A stretch of 64,000 bases of DNA from Psychrobacillus lasiicapitis (lineage in GTDB: Bacteria; Bacillota; Bacilli; Bacillales_A; Planococcaceae), in assembly GCF_006861795.1 (NCBI RefSeq), contig NZ_VDGH01000008.1:213504-277503 (forward strand), given 5' to 3'. Positions 52,790 through 61,808 of this stretch are shown piece by piece. Position 1 is the first letter of the stretch, and every line of letters starts with the position of its first letter. Below the pieces are notes generated by a model. It was given only the letters and a program-made list of their open reading frames with translations, was not told where the DNA came from and made no database searches. The translations under genes were made by a program, and so were the position numbers.

Positions 52790-54250
52790 TTATTTAACAA
52801 ACACTGTCTTAATAGCTGTGTAAAACTCTTTTGCAGCTTGGCCTTGTTCACGTGAATGAGAACTGGATTGTTTCATGCCACCAAATGGAGCTTGCAATTC
52901 AACACCAGCACTTTCTGCGTTTATACGTACTAATCCTGCATCCATTTCATTAATAAATGAAAGCATATTACTAATTTTTGTTGTAAAAATAGAAGCACTT
53001 AATCCGTATTCCGAGTCATTTGCCAATTCTAATGCTTCTTCAATTGTCTTTACTTTCATAAGTGCAAGAACTGGTCCAAAGATTTCTTCCCGTGCAAGTG
53101 TCATAGTGGATGATACATTTTCGAACACAGTCGGTTCAACGTAATACCCATTCAATCCTTCTTTTTCTACTTTTTCTCCACCAAAAAGTAGGTTTGCCCC
53201 TTCTGATTTGCCTTTTGCAATAGCTGAAAGTACAGTATTCAACTGATTTTCACTTGCGGATGGCCCCATCCAAGTTCCTTCTTCCATGCCATCACCAACT
53301 GTAATAGCTGCCACTTTCTCTAATAGCTTTTCTTTAAACTGGTCATAAACTTCTTGTTGTACAATAACCCTGCTAGTAGCTGTACATTTTTGACCTGATG
53401 ATTTTAATCCACCACTAATCGTTGCTTCTACAGCCAAATCCAGATCTGCATCATTCGCAACGATCACTGGATTTTTTCCTCCCATTTCAAGTTGATATTT
53501 AATACCTCTCGAAATAGCAGTTTGTGCGAGCTGTTTCCCTACAGTGTTAGAGCCTGTGAATGTAATCGCATCTATTTCAGGATGATTGACCATTTCCGTT
53601 CCAATAAGAGAACCTGATCCCGTTACCATGTTTATAACACCCGCTGGTATTCCTGCATCATGCAAACACTCAATCACTTTTGCACAAGTAATAGCTGTCT
53701 CACTAGCAGGTTTAATAACAACTGCATTCCCATAAATAAGTGCTGGTGCCATCTTCCACATCGGAATAGCTACCGGAAAGTTCCAAGGTGTAATAACACC
53801 AACAACACCAAGTGGTACCCTAGTTGTGAACATAAGTGCGTCGCTATCAGTAGAAGGAATTACATCACCTACTGGTCGCATTCCTTCTCCTGCATAATAA
53901 CGTAAAATCGCTACACCACGTGCAGTTTCTCCTTTTGCCTCTGCAAATGTCTTACCCATTTCTTTCGTCATAGCAGTTGCAATGTCTTCAATCCGTTCTT
54001 CCAAGATAGCGGCAGCTTTTAGTAAATAATCCCCTCTGACATTTCCAGCAAGTTTACGCCATGCTTTTTGCGCTTTTCTTGCAGAAGTTGCCGCTTGGTT
54101 AAAGTCTTTACTTGAAGATAATTGATAAAGGCCAACCACTTCATCTTTGTTCGCAGGATTTTTACTTTCAGCTGTTTCACCAGATTCTGACACAATCCAT
54201 TCACCATTTATATAATTTAGGTATGTTTTTGTTTTAGTTATGGTTGTCAT
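52790..54250 (-). CDS. 2-oxoglutarate-semialdehyde (2,5-dioxovalerate) dehydrogenase, ALDH family
   Basis: The 486-residue aldehyde dehydrogenase has Asn157 in TPWNFP, Glu255 in LEMGGKNP and the catalytic Cys289 in [11 protein letters not shown]. The partner dehydratase gene (kdgD) lies 16 bases upstream and makes 2,5-dioxopentanoate, so this enzyme should oxidise it to 2-oxoglutarate with NAD(P). The pair completes the D-glucarate/galactarate route. GGAGG precedes the ATG. Confidence 0.88.
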   Translation of the reverse strand: MTTITKTKTYLNYINGEWIVSESGETAESKNPANKDEVVGLYQLSSSKDFNQAATSARKAQKAWRKLAGNVRGDYLLKAAAILEERIEDIATAMTKEMGKTFAEAKGETARGVAILRYYAGEGMRPVGDVIPSTDSDALMFTTRVPLGVVGVITPWNFPVAIPMWKMAPALIYGNAVVIKPASETAITCAKVIECLHDAGIPAGVINMVTGSGSLIGTEMVNHPEIDAITFTGSNTVGKQLAQTAISRGIKYQLEMGGKNPVIVANDADLDLAVEATISGGLKSSGQKCTATSRVIVQQEVYDQFKEKLLEKVAAITVGDGMEEGTWMGPSASENQLNTVLSAIAKGKSEGANLLFGGEKVEKEGLNGYYVEPTVFENVSSTMTLAREEIFGPVLALMKVKTIEEALELANDSEYGLSASIFTTKISNMLSFINEMDAGLVRINAESAGVELQAPFGGMKQSSSHSREQGQAAKEFYTAIKTVFVK

Positions 54251-54266
54251 TAAAATGAACCTCCTA

Positions 54267-55196
54267 TTATATTACTCTTGATGGAACTGGGTATTTTTCC
54301 AATGCATGGTCAATAATTTTCTTCAGTTGGTCATAATGTTCTTTTTCAACAGGAGCAATTGGTGCCCTAACATTCGTTGTCACTGGCAGACCAACAATTT
54401 GCATACCCGCTTTTATAAGCGAAACTGCATAGCCCTTTTTCTGTTTACGAATTCGATGTATAGGCAAAATAACGTCTTCATGCAATTCATGTGCAACTTC
54501 TTTATTCCCATTTAATAATGCTTCATAGTACATAGCAGAAATATGTGGTATGTAGTTGGAAATGGCAGATGAATACGATGTGTACCCTAAGTTCACATAA
54601 GCAGCCATTGTCACTTCTGCTAATGGCATTCCGTTCACCCACTCCAAACGATCTCCGATTAGATGAGTAAATTCCGTATTATTCTCCATATTTCCAACCC
54701 CATCTTTGAATCCTACAAGTTGTGGAAATTCACATAGTTTGATCAGTGTCTTCGAATCTAGAATACAATTATCCCTTTGGTAGACGATTGCATTCAAATC
54801 CGTGCTTTGGATAATAGTTTTTAAATAATCGTAAATTCCGTCCTGTGAAGGATCTATTAAATATGGCGGTAATATTAAGTAACCTTCTGCTCCTAGCTCT
54901 TCCGAAATTTTTGCTTGTTCTAAAGCATTGGAAATATTGCCACCTACTCCCGTATAAATCGGTACTTTCCCTTGCGTCTTCTTCACGGCAACTTCAACCA
55001 TAGACCTATATTCTTCATTGCTAATTGCATGCAACTCACCAGCTCCACATGCAACGAATATAGAACTTAAACCACCTTCTATTAAAAACTCAATATTCTT
55101 TCCTAATGCATCTAAATCTAGTTTCCCTTCCACATCCATTGGTGCAACTGGAAATCCTAAAATGCCTTTTGGTGCTTTCCTCTTTCTCATTGTCAT
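54267..55196 (-). CDS. kdgD: 5-dehydro-4-deoxyglucarate dehydratase
   Basis: The 309-residue protein of the DHDPS/NAL fold starts with [15 protein letters not shown], typical of KdgD. It has Lys164 (Schiff base) in GFKDGVGN and Tyr139 in VYQRDN. It catalyses dehydration and decarboxylation of 5-dehydro-4-deoxyglucarate to 2,5-dioxopentanoate. It is the first gene of the operon. The glucarate or galactarate dehydratase that makes its substrate is not in the window and must be encoded elsewhere. Confidence 0.92.
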   Translation of the reverse strand: MTMRKRKAPKGILGFPVAPMDVEGKLDLDALGKNIEFLIEGGLSSIFVACGAGELHAISNEEYRSMVEVAVKKTQGKVPIYTGVGGNISNALEQAKISEELGAEGYLILPPYLIDPSQDGIYDYLKTIIQSTDLNAIVYQRDNCILDSKTLIKLCEFPQLVGFKDGVGNMENNTEFTHLIGDRLEWVNGMPLAEVTMAAYVNLGYTSYSSAISNYIPHISAMYYEALLNGNKEVAHELHEDVILPIHRIRKQKKGYAVSLIKAGMQIVGLPVTTNVRAPIAPVEKEHYDQLKKIIDHALEKYPVPSRVI

Positions 55197-55248
55197 ACAA
55201 ATTCCACCCTTCTAGTAAGTTTAATAATTACAATTTTCTATAAATTTT

Positions 55249-55261
55249 ATTGTAAGACAAT
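55249..55261. promoter_or_regulatory. Candidate GntR operator upstream of kdgD
   Basis: ATTGTAAGACAAT is a palindrome of the type bound by FadR-subfamily GntR proteins (GT-N3-AC core here). It lies 53 bases upstream of the kdgD start; a further degenerate TTGTATTGTCAA follows. The regulator at 47480 is the likely binder. Confidence 0.5.
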
Positions 55262-55330
55262 TATATTGTATTGTCAAAGTGTTTTTTGAAAAATTAAGTA
55301 ATTAAAATACCATTTACTATTTTTTATACG

Positions 55331-55362
55331 AAAAATACCACTTCTCAAATTGAGAGAAGTGG
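55331..55362 (-). terminator. Terminator hairpin left of the coding remnants
   Basis: Perfect 9-bp arms CCACTTCTC/GAGAAGTGG, then TATTTTT on the minus strand. It is next to the remnant fragments at 55382-55746, and probably terminated a minus-strand gene now decayed. Confidence 0.65.
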
Positions 55363-55381
55363 CAATAACTTTTCTATTAAA

Positions 55382-55570
55382 CTAGGGTTCTAACAAAAGT
55401 ATGTTCTCTAACATGAGGGCTCGCTTTCTAATTATATTAATTATAATCCCACAGTATCCTCCACTCTTCTTCCTCTTTAACGACATATACTTCTTGTAGG
55501 AAGCTGAACTTTCCGTATTCAAAATATCCCTGGCATCTACTCCGTATTCTTTTCCAGCACGTTCTGCAAA
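55382..55570 (-). pseudogene. Decayed minus-strand coding fragment of unknown family
   Basis: The minus frame reads FAERAGKEYGVDARDIL and continues to KRKKSGGY, then an unlikely tail. The composition is protein-like only for the first half (about 55440-55570). Upstream it runs into a plus-strand fragment at about 55571, indicating a junction of two fossils. I do not recognise the family. Confidence 0.3.
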
Positions 55571-55575
55571 CAACA

Positions 55576-55746
55576 AAGGAGGAAATTGAAGTAAATGATT
55601 CAGTGATAGAAGATGACGGAGAAAACGGTGTAGATGTTGAGAGCGAAGTAAATGCAAAGGATGTGGAGGAAATTGTAGAAAACGAGGATGCGGAAACGTA
55701 GGATGAGGGTTCAATAAACGATTTAATGAATGATGCGAACGATTAA
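55576..55746 (+). pseudogene. Decayed C-terminal tail of an acidic protein
   Basis: The plus frame reads KEEIEVNDSVIEDDGENGVD and continues acidic to NDLMNDAND and a stop, with one internal TAG at 55699. It has no start. A strong terminator follows 3 bases later, so this is the genuine end of a lost gene. The highly acidic low-complexity tail does not reveal the family. Confidence 0.5.
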
Positions 55747-55749
55747 ACG

Positions 55750-55790
55750 AAAGCACTTTTCACTTTTATATTAGTGAAAAGTGCTTTTTT
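55750..55790 (+). terminator. Terminator of the decayed acidic-tail gene
   Basis: Perfect 14-bp arms (AAAGCACTTTTCAC and complement), loop of 10 and T6. It is intact although its gene is gone. Confidence 0.9.
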
Positions 55791-55876
55791 ATTCGCTAAG
55801 GATGATATATGTTTAGATATTAGTAGACACTATTCGCAAGAGTGCACATTAATGAAAGTATGTTAGTGAACATAAT

Positions 55877-55902
55877 GCAACCCGTTTCTAACACAGGAAC
55901 GC
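55877..55902. repeat. Degenerate half-copy of the ACACAGGGA dispersed repeat
   Basis: CGTTTCTAACACAGGAACGC, 10-35 bases past the M14 peptidase stop. It matches copies at 57329 and 61756 closely. Confidence 0.5.
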
Positions 55903-55911
55903 TTCAAAACA

Positions 55912-57102
55912 TCAAGAAGGTCTACTAGATGTCAGTGGAATGTTCTCATAATCTTCCGGATTCAATGTTTCAACAGATCCATCTGCGACTCCTTTGATAA
56001 TTGCTTCGAGTCCACGTTCAACCGATTTAACAAGTTGTCCTTTTTCCTTTTGTCCCATCATTTGTGTCTGGCCTCTTACCTCAAAAAGCACCGTTCCGCT
56101 TCCATTCAGTGCATAACTTCCAAGTGCTGTACCCGGGAGATCAAGTCCTTGAGAATATAGTGATATATTCGTAAACTTAGAGTTTCCATAAGATTGAAGT
56201 TCGTTATAAGCTGCAACGTTCAATTGTCTTGAAAAATCATAGTTGTAGTTTTCAGCGTACTCGGCATATTTTGCTCCTTCAGGCGTGTTCGGATCTGGAA
56301 CAAACTGTGCGGATAGTGACAGGGTTACTTCATCCGAGGTGCCGTCCACATAGTACATACCTTGATGATGTAGATCCACGAAGACATCGACATTTCCATA
56401 TTCCGCTTTTAATGCTTTGTATACGTCACGAGAAGTTTGCGATTCAGGTGTGATAAACCAACCAGGCTTATTAGATGCTCCAGGGAAATCTTGTGCCGTT
56501 GGGACATAGTTGAGATTTGGATTAAAATCTCTATTTACATCGAAACCTGGGTTTTCACCGTAGTTATAGCTTTGACTGATTCCTCGGTCTAAATAGTTCC
56601 AAGAAGGTTTAGCACTTGCTAGTTGCGGGAAATCGTTCACCACTTCATCCCACGTCATACTATTGCGGCGTTTATCCCCTTCGGATGCATCCGGGTTCAT
56701 CATTGGCATGATCACAAGGGTGACTTCTTCCCGTATTTTCTTCGCTTCTTTTGAATTTGCGGAAAGGTTTTTTAATAGATTTAAAACAGCGACCGTACCT
56801 GTTTTTTCGTTTCCATGAATTTCACTTTGAATAAGAATAACTTTGTCACCTGTCCCAACTTTTGCCGTGTAAATATCCAACCCTTTATGTGATTGCCCAA
56901 CGACCTCTACCTGCACAACCCCATTACTTGATTTTTCGATCTGTTTGAGGCTTTTTTGCAGTTCAGTATGACTAATAAAACCAGAGATTGAGTACTCATG
57001 ATGATGCGGTTCTTGATTTACAGTATCCGCCGCATAAGCAGGGAAAGCCAAGCTTGTACATAATCCTAAAATTCCAATTGTACTAACGATTTTTTTCTTC
57101 AA
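55912..57102 (-). CDS. Secreted M14-family zinc carboxypeptidase
   Basis: The 396-residue protein has a Sec signal peptide (MKKKIVSTIGILGL to PAYAA, cleavage near residue 25). The M14 zinc motif is IHGNE (His96, Glu99), with a further zinc His in VDLHHQG. The substrate-carboxylate Arg/Asn segment is NPGFDVNRDFNPN. A late VLFEVRGQ contains the general-base Glu. It should cut C-terminal residues from peptides outside the cell. The start is TTG with AGAAGGAG upstream. Monocistronic. An alternative role is peptidoglycan peptide trimming (NPNE-like), given the extended insertion. Confidence 0.88.
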   Translation of the reverse strand: MKKKIVSTIGILGLCTSLAFPAYAADTVNQEPHHHEYSISGFISHTELQKSLKQIEKSSNGVVQVEVVGQSHKGLDIYTAKVGTGDKVILIQSEIHGNEKTGTVAVLNLLKNLSANSKEAKKIREEVTLVIMPMMNPDASEGDKRRNSMTWDEVVNDFPQLASAKPSWNYLDRGISQSYNYGENPGFDVNRDFNPNLNYVPTAQDFPGASNKPGWFITPESQTSRDVYKALKAEYGNVDVFVDLHHQGMYYVDGTSDEVTLSLSAQFVPDPNTPEGAKYAEYAENYNYDFSRQLNVAAYNELQSYGNSKFTNISLYSQGLDLPGTALGSYALNGSGTVLFEVRGQTQMMGQKEKGQLVKSVERGLEAIIKGVADGSVETLNPEDYENIPLTSSRPS

Positions 57103-57363
57103 TACGTATCTACTCCTTCTTATTCTTAGAATCGTTAATAGAATAACAAAGGAAATTTAAATAGTAAATATATTATGAATATTTGATTAATTAGTAATGT
57201 GATATAGCCATTTGGCACGGAATATCTATATCTTTAGTGACACGAAGGACTAATTATTTCGACTATCGAAATTAGTTTTGTTATAGGACAAATATACCAC
57301 ATCAGAAGTACTTGTTAGTATAGGGAATTATAGTAAGTTTATTTCTAACACTTGAACGCTTTT
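57103..57363. other. Upstream region of the M14 gene, no gene seen
   Basis: AT-rich with stops in all frames. It should contain the M14 promoter. A half-copy of the dispersed repeat lies at 57329-57360. Confidence 0.4.
57329..57360. repeat. Degenerate half-copy of the ACACAGGGA dispersed repeat
   Basis: TTTATTTCTAACACTTGAAC then GCT, similar to the copy at 55877. It lies just past the end of the DUF488-like fragment. Confidence 0.4.
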
Positions 57364-57605
57364 CATTCCAACTTGGGATACACAACCGTATTATCTTCTT
57401 CAATAATAGGCATCGCTCCCCATTTTCCCATTTCATGCGGTACTAGCTCCCCTCCATGGTGCCCCGGAATAATATGCTTCACCTGCCAGTCACGGAGGGC
57501 AAGCCAATTGCTGATCAACAGGCGATGACAGCGGGCCGTCTTGGAAAATGACCAAGTTCATCCAAAAACAATACCCCTCGATGTGCGAGCGACGCCGTGA
57601 GGCTG
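57364..57605 (-). pseudogene. Fused remnants: YifB/ComM-like AAA fragment and DUF488-like C-terminus
   Basis: One minus frame (57541-57605) reads SLAHRGVLFLDELGHF, the Walker B region of Mg-chelatase-like YifB/ComM proteins. A second frame then reads CHRLLISNWLALRDWQVKHI and continues with GGELVPHEMGKWGAMP to a stop at 57364, resembling the end of DUF488-type proteins. Neither has a start. The GC content is higher than the surroundings. This is a deletion junction of two unrelated genes. Confidence 0.5.
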
Positions 57606-57802
57606 AATGGATAAAAATACACAAGATATAGATTAAAATATCTGAATTTCTACTATGTATATAATGCGATATTTCCTACCCTTCTTCCCCATTCCTTATT
57701 TTTCTAACTATTAGTCACTAGCTTAATAGGAAACTCACTCTGCAGAACGCAAAAAAACGGCCCACCCCTTAATGGAGATGAGTCTGTTTCGTTTTCTTAC
57801 AG
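57606..57802. other. Short gene-free stretch with terminator
   Basis: No coding signal. The terminator of the next gene occupies its right side. Confidence 0.4.
57751..57790 (-). terminator. Terminator of the unknown 169-residue gene
   Basis: Imperfect hairpin around ACGGCCCACCCCTT and GGAGATGAGTCTGT, with a T7 run on the minus strand. It is 13 bases past the stop and is a degenerate member of the shared stem family. Confidence 0.6.
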
Positions 57803-58312
57803 TTATTTATTTATTTTTTCGCAACTATTAAATCTGGGCTTAAACCACAGTGTACTTTCAGTCCACCATTGATGGAAAGGATGAAAATCAGAATTATGTA
57901 TATTTAAAGTTTGATCATATAAGAGAAGTTCTTTAACAGGTGACCCCTTATCAAAACAACTCTTCAGTAGGTGCAATGTATCAAAGTCTTCAGTAAGTTT
58001 TTCAAAATCTATAAATGTATTATCTTCTAAGAAATTTGATCGGCTATAATTTGATAGCAACGTATCTATATCTTTTCCTGTCTCCACGACAAATATCTCA
58101 GCTTCCTCCGGCTCTAGTTTGTACCACTCTCCATCATCCATCGTAAAATCTTTAGAAAAATACGATCCCACTTTTTTATTAATGTAAGTTGTGGTCCAGA
58201 ATCCATATTTAGGTTTAGCCATGTATTCTTGGTTTTGAACTGGTTTTATTTTGGACAAGTCCAAAATGCCATTTCTTGCAACATGTAGTTGTGCATCTAA
58301 TTTTATTTTCAT
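57803..58312 (-). CDS. Hypothetical protein, 169 residues
   Basis: Soluble, with no signal or membrane segment. It begins MKIKLDAQLHVARNGILDL and contains KPKYGFWTTTYINKKVGSYF, a Trp/Tyr-rich core, then an acidic segment EPEEAEIFVVE. The GFWTTTY segment looks like the start of small ADP-ribosyltransferase or toxin-immunity type proteins I have seen, but I cannot assign a family. GGAGG precedes the ATG and a terminator follows, so it is a real single gene. The neighbours are fragments and an insertion sequence, so it may belong to a decaying accessory island. Confidence 0.65.
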   Translation of the reverse strand: MKIKLDAQLHVARNGILDLSKIKPVQNQEYMAKPKYGFWTTTYINKKVGSYFSKDFTMDDGEWYKLEPEEAEIFVVETGKDIDTLLSNYSRSNFLEDNTFIDFEKLTEDFDTLHLLKSCFDKGSPVKELLLYDQTLNIHNSDFHPFHQWWTESTLWFKPRFNSCEKINK

Positions 58313-58374
58313 TTAATACTTCCTCCGAATGCTGTTTTCTCAATAAAATTATATCAAATGGCTTCTAAAGTATA

Positions 58375-58411
58375 ATAAAAAATAGCCCTCCTCCTTGAAT
58401 GAAGATGAGCC
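58375..58411 (-). terminator. Terminator of the interrupted ORF
   Basis: GGCTCATCTTC pairs with a GAGGAGGGCT arm using G-U pairs in minus RNA, followed by ATTTTTT. Located 10 bases past the stop at 58421. Confidence 0.5.
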
Positions 58412-58997
58412 AAATGTTATTTACTTTGAAGTTGTTAATTCTGATAAATCTTTTATAATATGAGAATAGTCCGGCTTAATGTTAAGCAAACGATAAACCT
58501 CAGTAGCAAATTCAAAAGAAGTGGATACTGCCCACTTTGTCCCCCCGTATCCTAGACACTTATCTGGATAGAATGGATTACTTGTGAATTCAAAAAACTT
58601 ACTTGGTTTTATTTTACCTCGAAGTTCATCCTGAAATTTCTTTGGAGACACAGGGATATCATCAATCTCAGATTCTGTAGTATTCTATTCTGGTTTATAG
58701 TGTATAAGATCATTTCTTAATCCGATTAGTAAATTAACATTTTTGAACAGTTCATTATGTCCTTTGATTTTTTTCTTTCCACATAGTATTAATAATTCCT
58801 GATATTTTGCAATAATTGATAAATCCCTTCTTGATTTGTTTTTATTCCACCATACAATTATCTCTTGTTTGCATTCTTCAGTTAGATGTAAACGCTAAAA
58901 TAAAATGAACAGTTTCTGCTAAATAACATTGAACACTTTCGCTAATCTAATAGATTTTCAGTAAACTAGATATATTCGTTTATTGGGGGTCAGACAA

Positions 58998-60560
58998 GTG
59001 GAGGGGAAATTAGTGCTTTATTTAGAAATTCATCAACTCGCCAAAAGAAACTTAACAGTTTCTCAAATCGCAAAACAATTTAAAATATCTCGAACGACGG
59101 TCTATAAATATTTGGAGATGAGCTTTGAAGAGGCTTTACACCAATTTGAAGAATGTAAAACAAGGAAGAAGAAATTAGATGTGCATCTGGATTGGATAGT
59201 TGCCTGGCTTGAGGAGTATCCACACTTAAGCGCGGCTCAGATTAAAGATTGGTTATTAGAAAAGTTTCCAAATCTAGAAATAGGGGACAGTACGGTTCGA
59301 TTATATGTTCAAGAAGTGAGAGAGAAATATCAAATTGAAAAGACGACTCAAATAAGGCAGTATGAGGCAGTACAACAACAGCCTATGGGGAAACAGATGC
59401 AAGTTGACTGGGGAGAAACAAAGCAGAAGACAGTGAGTAAAAGAGAAATAAAACTTTACTTTATCGCGTTTGTTTTGGCACATTCACGTCATAAATATAT
59501 GGAATGGCAAGTTCGTCCATTTACAACAAGAGATGCGATTCGCTGCCACGAAAAAGCCTTTCATTTTTATGGGGGAATGCCAAACGAAATAGTATACGAC
59601 CAGGATCACTTACTCTCAGTTAGCGAGAACGCTGGTGATTTAATTTTGACTACCGATTTTCAGTCGTATGTGAAAGAACGAAATTTTCGGGTTCATCTAT
59701 GTCGTAAGGCAGACCCTGAATCAAAAGGAATGATTGAAAATGTCGTCAAGTTTATCAAAGGAAACTTCGCAGATAGTCGAGTTTTTAAAGATATTGATGA
59801 CTGGAATGAACGAGCCCTTCAGTGGCTTAAACGTACTGGAAATCACAATGTCCATTATACAACTAAAAAAAGACCTGCAGAAGTGCTTCTCCTCGAAAAG
59901 CAACACTTACAACCGGTCTCTAGCCTACTTTCAATAGAAAGTATGAATGAGTCAAGTATATCAAGAAATGTAATGAAGGACAATACGGTTAGGTTTGAGT
60001 CTAATCGATACTCTGTACCGATAGGTACTTACAAAGCAAAAGGAAATAATCAGGTATTCATTGAAATAACCGGTTCAAATGACAGGCAGTTAATTATCAG
60101 AAATAGTAAGAATGGTGAAGTCATTGCCAAACACGCGGTCAGCAAGGAGAAAGGTATTCTCATAAAGAATAGAAATCATGGTAGGGATCGTTCTAAAGGT
60201 ATCGAGGCATTAAAAAATGGGCTTTTATCAGCATTTGAAAATGAAGAGGCAGCTAAAGTGTACATAGAGAAAGTGCTGGAGAAATACCCGCGTTATCGTA
60301 GGGATCATTTAGAAATTTTTCGTTTAGTTTCGATAAATGATTCAACCTGGTTAGATAAAGCACTTGAGAAATGCATCCAAGAAAACATATATAGCGCGAA
60401 TGATTTTAAAGACGTTGTACATTACTTAAAAAAACAATCCCAGCAGGAACCATTATTTTCTATAGCAGGCGAGAGCCGGCCGATTAATAAAGCAGATATA
60501 CCAGTTGAAACACGCCCTTTAAGTACTTACACAAGCATTTTAGGAGGCGATGTTTCATGA
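58998..60560 (+). CDS. istA: IS21-family transposase IstA
   Basis: A 520-residue DDE transposase. An N-terminal HTH (LTVSQIAKQFKISRTTVYKY, about 19-38) precedes the integrase core with Asp137 (QVDWGE), Asp201 or 203 (VYDQDH) and Glu247 (GMIENVVK). The family consensus has all three, so it should be active. I start at the GTG 8 bases after GGGGG; a TTG five codons upstream is the alternative. istB follows with an ATGA overlap. Confidence 0.92.
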   Translation: MEGKLVLYLEIHQLAKRNLTVSQIAKQFKISRTTVYKYLEMSFEEALHQFEECKTRKKKLDVHLDWIVAWLEEYPHLSAAQIKDWLLEKFPNLEIGDSTVRLYVQEVREKYQIEKTTQIRQYEAVQQQPMGKQMQVDWGETKQKTVSKREIKLYFIAFVLAHSRHKYMEWQVRPFTTRDAIRCHEKAFHFYGGMPNEIVYDQDHLLSVSENAGDLILTTDFQSYVKERNFRVHLCRKADPESKGMIENVVKFIKGNFADSRVFKDIDDWNERALQWLKRTGNHNVHYTTKKRPAEVLLLEKQHLQPVSSLLSIESMNESSISRNVMKDNTVRFESNRYSVPIGTYKAKGNNQVFIEITGSNDRQLIIRNSKNGEVIAKHAVSKEKGILIKNRNHGRDRSKGIEALKNGLLSAFENEEAAKVYIEKVLEKYPRYRRDHLEIFRLVSINDSTWLDKALEKCIQENIYSANDFKDVVHYLKKQSQQEPLFSIAGESRPINKADIPVETRPLSTYTSILGGDVS

Positions 60561-61303
60561 ATCATACGGTAAAAGAAATTCAGAGCCATTTCAAACAATT
60601 ACGATTAGCTGAAACAGCAGAGGAGCTACCACAGCTCCTTCGCGAAGCTGAAAAATCCTCATGGACCTATTTAGAATTCCTAGAGGCCATTACCAACTTT
60701 GAATTAAAGAAAAGAGACGAAAAAAGTGTGGAAAGAAGATTGAAATGGGCACGATTTCCTTATCAAAAAACCCTGCTGGAATTTAGTATTGAAGCACAAA
60801 ATTCTTTAAGTGAACGCCAACTTACTCAACTACAAGAAATAAATTGGCTTGAACAACAGTATAATTTGATCTTATTAGGACCACCAGGTGTAGGAAAAAC
60901 ACACTTAGCCGTAGGCTTAGGCATCGAGGCGATTAATAAAGGGTTTCAAGTGTACTTTGTGACAATGGGAGAATTAATTCAATTACTTAAAACCGAAGAA
61001 TTTGCACATAAATCACAGGTGCAGATGAAACGATTAAGAGCTTCTGATTTAGTTATTATTGATGATTTAATGTACATGGCTATGGATCAACGAGAGGCAA
61101 ATCTGTTCTTCCAAATGATCAATCATCTTTATGAACAAAGTTCTATTATTTTAACTTCTAATAAGAGTCCTGATCAATGGGGAGAGTTAATGGGAGATGA
61201 AGGAATTACCACGGCAATTTTAGATCACCTTTTACATCGTGTGAAGGTAGTACACATGAATGGAGACAGTTATCGGATGAAAAACCGGCAGAATTTGTTT
61301 TAG
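60557..61303 (+). CDS. istB: IS21-family transposition helper ATPase IstB
   Basis: The 248-residue AAA+ protein has Walker A GPPGVGKTH (108-116), Walker B LVIIDDL (164-170) and the DnaC-like arginine region near the end (HRVKVVHMNG). It assists IstA in target choice. Its start overlaps the istA stop, so it is translationally coupled. Confidence 0.93.
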   Translation: MNHTVKEIQSHFKQLRLAETAEELPQLLREAEKSSWTYLEFLEAITNFELKKRDEKSVERRLKWARFPYQKTLLEFSIEAQNSLSERQLTQLQEINWLEQQYNLILLGPPGVGKTHLAVGLGIEAINKGFQVYFVTMGELIQLLKTEEFAHKSQVQMKRLRASDLVIIDDLMYMAMDQREANLFFQMINHLYEQSSIILTSNKSPDQWGELMGDEGITTAILDHLLHRVKVVHMNGDSYRMKNRQNLF

Positions 61304-61364
61304 GCAAAAGTGTTCAATCTAAATTAGCAAAAAGTGTTCAATTCTACTTGACGGTTACATTAGA

Positions 61365-61808
61365 GTCGTAAAGTCATTGGGTTTATCAACTATTTTCTCG
61401 AACAATTCATTTATATTGCCTTCAAGAAATGAAACTGAAGCCATAATGCCACCTATTGCATAAGGTTTAACAATTTCCTGACCTGATTGATCTGTTTCGG
61501 GGGTGAACTTCTCTTCTAATTCTCCTGGGATGAGGATTTAGAGAATCTTCTTAAAGAAATGGGAGTGTAAGATAGTCCTATAGACGAGATGATTTGTAAA
61601 AACCCTTAATTTATAATAATGGAAAAACATCAGCAATTTAATCGATGTGTTTTGTCGCTTCAAAAGTTATTACTAATGCTAGGGTACAATAACGTCCCCT
61701 TTCATTAAGTGAGCGATTTTTTATCATTACCTGTTACATATGAATTGTAAGAATAGTGTAGAATTTTTCCTAACACAGAGATGCGATTTTAATATGAATT
61801 TCTTATAT
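61365..61808. other. Region right of the insertion sequence: gene debris
   Basis: The first part is the distal piece of the interrupted ORF. On the plus strand 61526-61570 reads WDEDLENLLKEMGV then a stop, the tail of another lost gene. A degenerate hairpin of the shared family is at about 61692-61722, and a half-copy of the dispersed repeat at 61756. No intact gene. Confidence 0.45.
61756..61785. repeat. Degenerate half-copy of the ACACAGGGA dispersed repeat
   Basis: TTCCTAACACAGAGATGCG, ending 24 bases before the stop of the next minus gene. Confidence 0.45.

Larger units (their letters stand above)
58887..61359 (+). mobile_element. Complete IS21-family insertion sequence (2,473 bp)
   Basis: It has istA and istB with a 4-base overlap. 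The termini are TGTAAACGCTAA on the left and the complement of TGTAACCGTCAA on the right. Subterminal repeats of the type ATTGAACACTTT-GCTAAT occur twice near each end, as in other IS21 members. A 5-bp target duplication, TTAGA, flanks it at 58882-58886 and 61360-61364. Its intact genes and exact duplication suggest recent insertion. Confidence 0.93.
58421..61537 (-). pseudogene. Unknown ORF interrupted by the IS21-family element
   Basis: Minus-strand reading resumes in frame across the element once one copy of TTAGA is removed. The distal part (61360-61537) contains QEIVKPYAIGGIMASVSFLE and VDKPNDFTT. The proximal part starts LTEECKQEIIVWWNKNK, contains LIGLRNDLIHYKPE, then has one in-frame TAG at about 58688 and ends SHIIKDLSELTTSK at 58421. 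The R-N-D-L-I-H segment resembles an Rx4H motif of HEPN-like proteins, which is suggestive only. Upstream of 61537 a stop closes the frame, so the 5' end is already lost. A 76-codon ORF could still be read from a GTG at 58651, but it has no ribosome site. Confidence 0.75.

Noticed and set aside
55382..55756. 124-codon minus ORF with a His/Pro/Leu-rich N-terminal half
   Set aside because: The His/Pro-rich half is the antisense shadow of the acidic plus-strand remnant; only the left half might be a true fragment.
58421..58651. 76-codon ORF as an independent gene
   Set aside because: No ribosome site at the GTG, and the frame continues upstream across a TAG and the insertion sequence, so it is the 3' part of an interrupted gene.
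59475..59495. Second TGGCAC motif as a sigma-54 promoter
   Set aside because: No TTGC at the right distance, and it lies inside istA.
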